Shown here: positions 1-7,261 of the stretch, piece after piece
Layout: each line of letters starts with the position of its first letter
Position numbering within the stretch: the first letter of the stretch is position 1
Source of the DNA: an uncultured Aquimonas sp.
GTDB taxonomy: Bacteria; Pseudomonadota; Gammaproteobacteria; Xanthomonadales; Xanthomonadaceae
Length of the DNA stretch: 42,608 nt
Assembly: GCF_937888285.1 (NCBI RefSeq)
Contig: NZ_CALART010000012.1
Span: 1 to 42,608 of the forward strand
Direction of reading: 5' to 3'
The notes under the pieces: model-generated
What the model was told of the DNA's origin: nothing
The model's database searches: none
What the model saw: the letters and a program-made list of their open reading frames with translations, nothing else
Position numbers and translations under genes: made by a program

Positions 1-159
1 GGGAGAGGGGCTCACAGCTCGGACACTTGATGGCAGCCGCATCGACGTCGACCGAGGTGCGTTTGGAGCTGCGGCGAGTCAAGACCCAACCCATGCACGC
101 CCGGATGCGCTGCATGGAGCGAATCACCGCGAATGTCTGCGCGATCATGATCGCCCTCG

Positions 160-2091
160 TCAGTAGGTCAGGATCAGGTTGGCCAGCAGCGAGTGCGGGC
201 GTCCCTGGTCGGGGTTCAGGGCGCGGTAGCCGCTGCCGGGCAGCAGGGCCGCGTAGGACAGCCGCAGCACCACGTTCTGGGTCATGAAGGGTCGCCAGAT
301 CACGGCCGCCGAGACATCGGTACCGATGCGGCGCGGAATGTCCGGCTGCTGGCGCGCGACTTCCAGCACCTCGGTGGCATCGAACCACAGGCCGTTGGCG
401 TTGAAGGACAGCCGCAGTTCGGGCGTGAGATCCAGATCGACGCCGGCGCCGACCAGATGCAGGCCCGGATTCACGAAGTTGCTCTGGCCCTGCTCCTTGC
501 TGGAGCGCAGCGAGTTCAGCAGGCCGTTGCGGCCGGACAGCGCGACGCGCCCGCCGCCGACCAGAGGCACCGACTGGCGGATCCAGTAGCTGGTGTCGGC
601 GCCGGCGAACAGCGGGTTCTCGAAGATCGCATCGAAGCCTTCGGAGCGGTTGTCGAAGGGATCGGAATCCCCGCTGGCATACAGCAGGGACAGGCGCGGG
701 CGGATCCAGGAGAAATCCATCGACAGCTCGGCCGCAGCAAAGGCCGCGCGGATGTCCGAGGGCGCGCTGCTGAAGGCGCCGTTCTTCTCGCGACCGGCGG
801 CGTAGTAGGCGCTGCCGCTGAGGTTGAGCCGATCGATATGGCCATCGACGCTGTAGCCGAAGTAGCCGACGTCGTAGCGGCGCGGACGCTCATCACCAAA
901 GCTCGCCGGCCGCGCGATGAAGCCATTGCGGTCGAAGTAGAACTCGCCGTCCTCGCGATTGCGGTTGTAGAGAAAGGCGAACTGCGAGGTCAGGCCGAGC
1001 TTGCCGAGGTCCTGCCAGTACAGGTTGGCGATGAACACGTCGTCCTTGCGCGGCGACTCGCCGAGGTCGTTCAGGCCGCTGTTGGTGTCCTTCTCCAGGC
1101 GCCGGAACAGGCCGAGGTTGTACTGCAGCACGTTGTTCTTGCGGGTGCCGAACAGGCGCACGCCCAGCGGCAGGTCGTTGAACAGGAAGCCGCGGAAATC
1201 GGCGGTGATCGGCTGGATGCCGACGCGCACGCTGTCGAAGTCGTAATTCTCCGACACGTCACGCAGGTGGTAGTCGTAGAACGCCGCCTGCAGGCCAAAG
1301 TGGCGATCGCTGCGGCGCGTGCCGCGGCGCGGATCGACGTTCAGCGCCAGCGTTTCCTCAAGATCGACGCGGTTGTACTGGAAGGCCGGGGTCAGCCTAA
1401 ATTCGTAGTCGGGCGGACGGAACACCGTATTGCCCTTCAGGTACACCAGCTCGACCAGCAGGGTCTCGACGAAAACCTCCTGGCGCGACTGCCCGAACAC
1501 GTCGTTCGAGCCGGGTCGATCGGTGCTCTGGAAGCCGACCGGCGTCGGCGAGCGCTGGGTCTGCAGCACGGTGTCGGAGATCGCGGTGACCGAGAAGAAC
1601 TCGTCGCCGTTGCGGACCGGCTTGTCGCCCTTCAGCACGTTGCGGTTGTAGGGGTCCCACAGGTTCTCGCCGTAGAGCGCATCGACGATGCGCCAGCGGT
1701 CGGGCACCGGCACGATCTCGGGCGCCTGCGCGCCCAGCGGCGAGGGTAGGCCGTGATCGACGCGCGGCTCGATCTGCGATTCGTCGCGCAGGCGGGCGCG
1801 GGTTCGCGGGTCGGCGGCCTCGTCATAGGTCGGCACGCAGTCGAGGCCGGCATCGCCCGGGCGACGACGCGCGCGCACGCGCAGGTCTTCGGCCTTCAGC
1901 GGCTCGCAGTCGGGGACGCGGCTGCGGCTGAAGGCGGGCGGCGCGGATTCGATCGTGTCCTGAGCGCTTGGCTCGAAGCCGTCAGCCTTCGGCAGCTCGG
2001 CCTGCGCCTGCAGCCGCTGCGCGGCCAGCAGGCCAAGCAGAACGCCGAGTGCGATCAGGGAACGCTTCAGCACGGGATGGGCAGCGGCCAT
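160..2091 (-). CDS. Outer-membrane beta-barrel protein, last gene of the electron-transfer operon
   Basis: A 643-residue protein with an N-terminal signal peptide (about residues 8-31, ending AQA). A soluble stretch with two cysteines (about 61 and 85) is followed by a conserved-looking segment NLWDPYNRNVLKGD near residues 143-156, then alternating hydrophobic/polar strands that end in the aromatic C-terminus ILTY, as expected for a substrate of the Bam machinery. The start at 2091 was chosen because it gives the signal peptide directly and lies 8 bases after the stop of the upstream gene; the longer frame begins inside that gene. I infer an outer-membrane porin or channel. It does not match a family I can name with confidence (alginate-export-like barrels are the nearest idea). 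Its position after a multihaem cytochrome gene suggests a role with that module, but the sequence does not prove it. Confidence 0.72.
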   Translation of the reverse strand: MAAAHPVLKRSLIALGVLLGLLAAQRLQAQAELPKADGFEPSAQDTIESAPPAFSRSRVPDCEPLKAEDLRVRARRRPGDAGLDCVPTYDEAADPRTRARLRDESQIEPRVDHGLPSPLGAQAPEIVPVPDRWRIVDALYGENLWDPYNRNVLKGDKPVRNGDEFFSVTAISDTVLQTQRSPTPVGFQSTDRPGSNDVFGQSRQEVFVETLLVELVYLKGNTVFRPPDYEFRLTPAFQYNRVDLEETLALNVDPRRGTRRSDRHFGLQAAFYDYHLRDVSENYDFDSVRVGIQPITADFRGFLFNDLPLGVRLFGTRKNNVLQYNLGLFRRLEKDTNSGLNDLGESPRKDDVFIANLYWQDLGKLGLTSQFAFLYNRNREDGEFYFDRNGFIARPASFGDERPRRYDVGYFGYSVDGHIDRLNLSGSAYYAAGREKNGAFSSAPSDIRAAFAAAELSMDFSWIRPRLSLLYASGDSDPFDNRSEGFDAIFENPLFAGADTSYWIRQSVPLVGGGRVALSGRNGLLNSLRSSKEQGQSNFVNPGLHLVGAGVDLDLTPELRLSFNANGLWFDATEVLEVARQQPDIPRRIGTDVSAAVIWRPFMTQNVVLRLSYAALLPGSGYRALNPDQGRPHSLLANLILTY

Positions 2092-2099
2092 GGCGGTGC

Positions 2100-4154
2100 T
2101 CACAGTCCGGCGCAGACGTTCTGCGCGTTCGAGCCGAGGAAGGGCGCATAGGGGCACTGCACGTAACGAAGACGCGCGCCCTGCGGCGCCAGCTGGTCCG
2201 CACGTCGTGCAGGCGGCGCGTTGCCAAGGCTTGAACCTGAACGCGCGCTCGCGCGCTGCACCGACAGGAAGGCGATCATGTCGTCCTGGTCGATGCCGTC
2301 GCCGGACACGCCGACCGCGCCGACCAGACGATCACCGCGGTAGACCGGAACGCCGCCGGGGAAGATCTGCAGGCCGTTGGCGAGCTGACGCGATGCGACG
2401 GTGGATGCGCCGCTGCCCAGGGCGACGCCCGCGCAGTTGTCCGGCGTGTCGTTGGCGAAGCCCGGCAGGCCGGCGGTGTGGGCGACGTGCTGGACGATGC
2501 CGTTCAGCACGAGATCGAGCTGGAAGCCGGTGGCGAAGGGGCTCCACTGGCCGCGCGGCGCCGACAGCGGACCGGGCGCGGCGCTGAGGATGCCGTCCGG
2601 GTAGAAGGGCCGCGCCAGGTTGCCGATCGCCCGCGCCGAGAAGGCGATGCTGCCATCCAGCGCGGCGCGGCCAAGGAAAGCCTCGAAAGCTGAGGCGCTG
2701 GACCGCAGATCGATCGTGCGGCGCAGCGTGAGATCCGGATTCAGCAGCACGGTGGGCTCGGCCAGCGCGCGAATGAAGTCGCCCGCATCCGCTGCGCTGA
2801 AGAAGGCCGCCGAGCGCGCCTTCTGCAGCGAGACGTCGGCGCCGAACACGGGCGCGTCGCGCGAACGCACCATGCCGAGGATCTCGCCGCGGCTGTCGAC
2901 CACGGCGATCGAGACCCGCGCGTTCGAGCCCAGCGGCCGGCGGATCTGGGCGCGGCTGGCGTCCGCGACCGCCAGGGCTTCGGACAGCAGCGCGCGCACG
3001 TCCGCCTCGCTCAGCGCTGCCGTCGCTTCGCTGCCGGCACGCGGAGGGTGACGCGGTGCATCCATTGCATCGACCCAGACGAAGGCCTCGCGGCCGTCGA
3101 AGTCCGCGGCGGGCGCCGCGCGCAGGCCGGACTCGGTCAGCCCGAAAGCGGTGCCGGGTCGCAGCAGGCCGCCGCCGTAGCCGGGCACGTCGAGCAGCAC
3201 GCCGGCCCCCGCGCCGAGGCTGGCGAAACTGGCCGAACCCACGCCGCCGGCGAGCTCCGAGGCCTGCGTATCGCTGTAGCGCAGCACCTTGCCTTCGACC
3301 GTGATGCGACCGGCCTGGATGTCGCGCGGCGCCTCGAAGCCCAGCGTGGCGGCGAGTGCGATCCGCTCGTCCAGGTCCTGGTCGAAGTCGGCGACGCTGG
3401 CGTCCAGCGTGTAGGCCCCATCGGCACTCACACCGACGCCGCCGACCAGAACGCCCTGCTTGTAGAGAGGAAAGCCGCCCGGATCGGCCGACAGGCCCAG
3501 CGGCGAACGCTTCGGCCCGGTCATGCCCTGCATCAGGCTCGCGCGGCGCATGAAATCCGAGCAGGCCAGCTGGCTGAACTGCACGCCAAACAGCGGGCCG
3601 CCGGGCTGGTTGACCTCGCCCGGATTGAAATGCTGCTGCACGATCTGGCTGGCGGTACGGGTGCTGAACGCGTTGCCGCCGCTGGACAGATAGGCACCGG
3701 TCACGGCCTTGGCGATCGCCGCCAGCGCGGGGCCGCCCACGGCGGCGGGCAGGACAATGCCCTCAAGCCCACCATCGATCGTTGGCGCCCCGGCAGGCGT
3801 GCTTGCCACCCGCACATCCCGCGCAGAGCCGGACATCGCGTAGACGCCCAGCACATTGCCGACGCGGTCGACCACCGCAATGGTGGCAACGGCATTGCCG
3901 GCACGCGCCTGCGCCACGGCCTGGGCGATGACCTGACCCACGTCGGCGGCGCTCAGCGCCTGCGAGGCTTCGACGCCGGCGGTCTGCAGGCAGCTGGCGC
4001 AGCCCGGCGAGACAGGGGCGGCGCGCAGCTGCGGGGCGTCGCTCGCGAATCCCACGCCCTGTCCGCGCAGACGGCCCTCGCGTTCGGGCAAGGGGTCGGA
4101 TGCGCAGGCGAGGCCGGCAAATCCAGCGAGCAGAGCGAACAGCCAAAGGCGCAC
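2100..4154 (-). CDS. Secreted tandem GlcG/HbpS-like haem-binding-family protein
   Basis: From the GTG at 4154 this is a 684-residue protein with a signal peptide (residues 1-18, ending LACA). A CASC pair follows at 52-55; this is not a haem motif. There are two copies of a GlcG/HbpS-type domain: each has an ATIAVVD or VSIAVVD strand (about residues 90 and 430) and later a glycine-rich turn, VGGVGVSADG near 237 and VGAVGVSGDG near 611. HbpS-type domains in this superfamily bind haem or small ligands and sense redox stress; haem binding here is inference. The gene lies 8 bases before the beta-barrel gene. The start is uncertain: an in-frame ATG at 4586 overlaps the stop of the cytochrome gene (ATGA) behind a strong GGAGG and would give 828 residues, but the added 144 residues are encoded by repeat-bearing DNA and do not resemble a leader. 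Confidence 0.75.
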   Translation of the reverse strand: MRLWLFALLAGFAGLACASDPLPEREGRLRGQGVGFASDAPQLRAAPVSPGCASCLQTAGVEASQALSAADVGQVIAQAVAQARAGNAVATIAVVDRVGNVLGVYAMSGSARDVRVASTPAGAPTIDGGLEGIVLPAAVGGPALAAIAKAVTGAYLSSGGNAFSTRTASQIVQQHFNPGEVNQPGGPLFGVQFSQLACSDFMRRASLMQGMTGPKRSPLGLSADPGGFPLYKQGVLVGGVGVSADGAYTLDASVADFDQDLDERIALAATLGFEAPRDIQAGRITVEGKVLRYSDTQASELAGGVGSASFASLGAGAGVLLDVPGYGGGLLRPGTAFGLTESGLRAAPAADFDGREAFVWVDAMDAPRHPPRAGSEATAALSEADVRALLSEALAVADASRAQIRRPLGSNARVSIAVVDSRGEILGMVRSRDAPVFGADVSLQKARSAAFFSAADAGDFIRALAEPTVLLNPDLTLRRTIDLRSSASAFEAFLGRAALDGSIAFSARAIGNLARPFYPDGILSAAPGPLSAPRGQWSPFATGFQLDLVLNGIVQHVAHTAGLPGFANDTPDNCAGVALGSGASTVASRQLANGLQIFPGGVPVYRGDRLVGAVGVSGDGIDQDDMIAFLSVQRASARSGSSLGNAPPARRADQLAPQGARLRYVQCPYAPFLGSNAQNVCAGL

Positions 4155-4321
4155 ATCGGGTGGGCGCTGGCCTACCGAGGTTTCGCGATACCCGGCGTTG
4201 TTCGGCAACGACCACATCGATGGCCGGGCGCAGCCGCCTGCAACCGAGTCCGCAGCCCGGGAAACACCGGATCGTGCGGGCGCGCCATCGAAGGCGGGGA
4301 CCGCGGCGAGCGTCGAGCTGC

Positions 4322-4344
4322 GGTGGGCCAGGGCCCACCCTATG
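4322..4344 (-). repeat. GGTGGGCC palindrome copy (minus orientation)
   Basis: A perfect 8-base inverted repeat with a two-base centre (GGTGGGCC, CT, GGCCCACC on the minus strand), preceded by CATAG. Homology with the copy at 15443 runs on past the palindrome (AGCTC-CACGCTCGCC-like tail), so the mobile or copied unit is longer than the palindrome. Confidence 0.8.
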
Positions 4345-4456
4345 CGTCGCTTGAGTCGGGTCATCGAGGCGAGCATTGAGGTACTCGGCGCCGAGGCGTG
4401 GGCCACGCATTTGGTTGAAGCCATCGGCGCTGCGCATGCGTTGGGCTTGATGCCGT

Positions 4457-4479
4457 CATAGGGTGGGCCCTGGCCCACC
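4457..4479 (+). repeat. GGTGGGCC palindrome copy (plus orientation)
   Basis: Same element as at 4322-4344 but inverted, 113 bases away. The pair could base-pair into a long cruciform or RNA stem inside the operon transcript, between the cytochrome and HbpS-like genes. Confidence 0.8.
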
Positions 4480-4582
4480 GTGGCCTGCGCACTGACGCAG
4501 GCTGGATCCTGCCGATCGAAGTCCCGCGCACTGACGAGCGCTTGATGCTGCGGCTCGAAGAACCTTGGCGACGCGAAGCGCT

Positions 4583-6361
4583 TCATTCCCCACCTCCTGC
4601 CGCCGCGGGCGCGGTCGGGTGTGAATCGGGCAGCGCGGCCTGCATCGGCGTCGCTCCCGGCAAATGGAAGCCGTGGCAGCCGGTGCAGGCCAGCTGCACG
4701 TTCTGCTTGCCGCGCTCTTCGCTGTGGCAGTCGAGGCAGTTCTGCACGCCCGGCATGAGCACGTCGCTGCTGCTGCTGGATACGGCGGCCGCATGGCATC
4801 CCAGACAGGTGGCGTCGTCCTGCGCCAGGGTGTCGCGCCGGGTCAGGTGCGCGACGTGGTCGAAGCGCGCCATCGGATGGAAATCGGCAACCAGGCGCAC
4901 CGGCAGGATCTGCCAGCGTTCGTAGACGCTGCGCTCGGGATGCACCGCGACTTCGTGGCAGGTGACGCAGCCGGAGCGGGTGAACTGGTTGTGCGCTTCT
5001 AGCTCGGCGCGCTCGCGCCCGCAGGCGAGGATGCCCTCGGGGCAGGGATCGCGCTCGGCCTGCGCGGGGCGCCGCCGATTGCGTTGGCCGACTTCGATGG
5101 TCTTGGCGGTATCCGCGAACTGGCGGATGTAGTGCTCCTCCAGCGCGAGCACGGCCGCGCGTACCGCCGCATGCGGCAGCTGGCGCTCGGGCTCGTCTTC
5201 GTCGAAGCCGAGGCCATGGCAGCTGCGGCAGCTGTTCTCCATGGTGATCGGCTCGAAATGCTCGCCGTCGACGTTCAGGGTGTGGCAGTCGACGCAGCCC
5301 AGCGCGCGGTCGCCCTCGCCGCGCACGTAGACGCGTTTGGCGTCGAGATGAACGTCGTGCGGGAACTTCAGGTTCGAGCTCTCGCGCGGCGGCGGAGCGG
5401 GCTCAGGGCGGATGCGCTCGGTCGACCAGAGCGACGAGCTCGCATCGAAACGCAGCAGGCTGAGGCGGAATGGCGGATGCGCATCGGCGGTGAAGCCGGT
5501 CACCGCCAGTGCGAAGGCTTGCTCCGCGCGGGCCATGCCGCGATGGGTGGCGACTTCGGGAAGCGCCCGATGGCAGTCGACGCACAGGGCCGTGTCCTCG
5601 CGCACCAGCATGGCCGGCTCGTTGTGCTCCTTGTGGCACCCGGCGCAATGCGCGTCCTCCAGCCTCGGCACCGTCAGCGCAGCCAGATCGACATGGCCGG
5701 GAAGGCCTTCGTGGCAGTCCAGGCAGCCGCGGTCGGGCGTGGTCTCGAACAGGCGCAGATGGCAGGCATTGCAGTCGACGTCGATCTCCAGCGTGTGGTG
5801 GGCATTGGCCAGCGGCCCGCTCGACCACACCGCATCCGACAGCAGCGGCGTGTGCGCACGCAGCCAGCCGCCGAGCGCAGGATTGAAGTAACCGGCCAGC
5901 GGCAGCGCCAGCAGCAGCAGCGCGAGCACCGCGCTGGCCCAAGCCAGCCGGCGCATTGGCAGGCGGGTCTGCTTCAGCTCGATCTGGAAATGCGTGGCCG
6001 GCCCGAAGGCCTGGTCCTGCTCGACCTGGGTGAGCTGCAGGGCGCCATTGAAGCCGGCGGGCGGCTCGATCACGCGCAGCTGCTGGGCACCGATGTCGAT
6101 CGACTCGCCGGGACTGAGCACCACCCGCTGCAGGCTCTCACCCTCGCGCTGCAGCCGAGCGGCGCCCACGCAGCGCAGCGAGAAGCGGCCGCTGCCCAGC
6201 GGCTTGATCGTCAGGTGGCGGGCGGCGATCGAGGGGTCGTGCAGGGGCAGGGTCTGGTCGTTGCGGTGGCCGAGCGTGATCAGCCCGCCCTCATGGCTGG
6301 CCTCGACGAGGGTCTCGGCGCCCTTGCGATCGCGGTACACCCGGCGCAGCAGGATCAGCAC
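4583..6361 (-). CDS. FHA domain - transmembrane helix - decahaem cytochrome c fusion
   Basis: 592 residues, GTG start at 6361, six bases after the stop of the b-cytochrome-like gene. Residues 25-98 read as a forkhead-associated (FHA) phosphopeptide-binding domain (GHR at 31-33, the S-x3-RH signature at 44-49). Residues 137-160 form one membrane helix. The rest carries ten CXXCH haem-binding motifs, starting near residues 197, 213, 239, 260, 356, 378, 465, 519, 542 and 559, with extra histidines for bis-His ligation. An N-in topology would put FHA in the cytosol and the ten haems in the periplasm. Likely role: a membrane-anchored periplasmic electron carrier whose assembly or partner binding is controlled by phosphorylation; the role is inferred, the domain order is directly visible. 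The stop overlaps a possible ATG of the next gene. Confidence 0.88.
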   Translation of the reverse strand: MLILLRRVYRDRKGAETLVEASHEGGLITLGHRNDQTLPLHDPSIAARHLTIKPLGSGRFSLRCVGAARLQREGESLQRVVLSPGESIDIGAQQLRVIEPPAGFNGALQLTQVEQDQAFGPATHFQIELKQTRLPMRRLAWASAVLALLLLALPLAGYFNPALGGWLRAHTPLLSDAVWSSGPLANAHHTLEIDVDCNACHLRLFETTPDRGCLDCHEGLPGHVDLAALTVPRLEDAHCAGCHKEHNEPAMLVREDTALCVDCHRALPEVATHRGMARAEQAFALAVTGFTADAHPPFRLSLLRFDASSSLWSTERIRPEPAPPPRESSNLKFPHDVHLDAKRVYVRGEGDRALGCVDCHTLNVDGEHFEPITMENSCRSCHGLGFDEDEPERQLPHAAVRAAVLALEEHYIRQFADTAKTIEVGQRNRRRPAQAERDPCPEGILACGRERAELEAHNQFTRSGCVTCHEVAVHPERSVYERWQILPVRLVADFHPMARFDHVAHLTRRDTLAQDDATCLGCHAAAVSSSSSDVLMPGVQNCLDCHSEERGKQNVQLACTGCHGFHLPGATPMQAALPDSHPTAPAAAGGGE

Positions 6362-6367
6362 GGCGGC

Positions 6368-7261
6368 CTACCAGTACAGGAACACGGTGAGGATGTGCAC
6401 CAGCAGCGCTGCGATCAGGCCGATGGTGAGCGGGATATGCAGGTACAGCCACAGCTGCAGACGCGCCTGCAGAGACACACTGGCGCGCAGCACCGCGAGC
6501 GCGCGCGCGCGCTGCGCGGCGAGGCCCAGCAGGCCCTGCAGCGCTGCCGCCTCGTCGCGCTTGCGCGCCTGCGGCACGCGCGCGGCAAGGTAGTCCAGCA
6601 GCGGCTGCTGGAAGCGGTTGGAACAGGTGCGCGAGCCCGCCGGCTGGGCGGCTGGATCGAGCATGCGCGAGTGGTCGCGGCCCAGCACCTGGGCCAGCAC
6701 GCCGCCACCGAGCGTGGTGCGGTCGATCGCGCTTTCAACCACGGCCAGCGTGGTGGCATCGGCCTGCTGGGCAGCGCGGCGCATCTCGTCGTCGATGCGG
6801 TTGAGCGCCGTCAGCCAGTCCTCGCGGCGACGGCCCGCATGCACGGCCGCCAAGCGACGCGGCAGGCGCAGGTAGACGTAGAGGCCGTAGACGCCGCTGG
6901 CGATCACGATGCACATCAACACATAGGCCAGGCTGTGAACATTCCAGCCGAGCTGGAACGCGCTGTGCAGCGTCGCCACCACCAGCAGGGCGAGGCCGAA
7001 CATCACGTGCGCGGCGACCCAGCCCTGCACGGTGCCGAGCGTGCTGCGGTAGCGCCGCTTGCGCAGGCCGAGCAGGGCCAGCCACAGGATCAGCAGCGCG
7101 CCCAGCGTGCCCAGCACATAGCCCTGCCAGCTGCCACCGTTGGGCGGCAAGCTGGCCGGCTGTGAGACATACAGCGCGATCGAGGCGACGCACAGAACGC
7201 TCGCCCAGGCCGCGTAGCGCCACGCTTGAGGCCCAAGAAAGCTGGCGCCGGACTCAGCCAT
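6368..7261 (-). CDS. Five-helix membrane protein with two H-X13-H pairs (likely di-haem b cytochrome)
   Basis: 297 residues. Hydrophobic helices lie near residues 16-33, 48-66, 80-101, 108-130 and 270-295, with a charged cytosolic-type segment (about 135-268) before the last helix. Two histidine pairs have exactly the same spacing: H85/H99 and H275/H289, both H-X13-H. This resembles the bis-histidine b-haem ligation of ferric reductase/NADPH oxidase-like and cytochrome b proteins, so I infer transmembrane electron transfer from the FeS protein encoded upstream to the periplasmic decahaem protein encoded downstream. The start ATG at 7261 overlaps the upstream TGA by eight bases, which suggests translational coupling. 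I recognise no named family; the haem assignment rests on the histidine spacing. Confidence 0.75.
   Translation of the reverse strand: MAESGASFLGPQAWRYAAWASVLCVASIALYVSQPASLPPNGGSWQGYVLGTLGALLILWLALLGLRKRRYRSTLGTVQGWVAAHVMFGLALLVVATLHSAFQLGWNVHSLAYVLMCIVIASGVYGLYVYLRLPRRLAAVHAGRRREDWLTALNRIDDEMRRAAQQADATTLAVVESAIDRTTLGGGVLAQVLGRDHSRMLDPAAQPAGSRTCSNRFQQPLLDYLAARVPQARKRDEAAALQGLLGLAAQRARALAVLRASVSLQARLQLWLYLHIPLTIGLIAALLVHILTVFLYW

Larger units (their letters stand above)
4155..4582. repeat. Repeat-bearing spacer between cytochrome and HbpS-like genes
   Basis: This 428-base stretch holds no recognisable domain. It contains two copies of the GGTGGGCC-CT-GGCCCACC palindrome, in opposite orientation (4322-4344 and 4457-4479), and a decayed third copy at about 4153-4176 just before the GTG start of the HbpS-like gene. 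The same element occurs three more times in the repeat island at 15443-15995. It stays open in the frame of the downstream gene, so it may be translated as an N-terminal extension if the ATG at 4586 is used. Confidence 0.7.

Noticed and set aside
193..1749. 518-codon open frame on the plus strand
   Set aside because: Antisense to the beta-barrel gene; the translation is low-complexity alanine/glycine/glutamine-rich with no domain. High GC at third positions leaves antisense frames open.
5084..7165. 693-codon open frame on the plus strand
   Set aside because: Lies opposite the decahaem and b-cytochrome-like genes, whose motifs are clear; its own translation is compositionally biased and has no recognisable domain.
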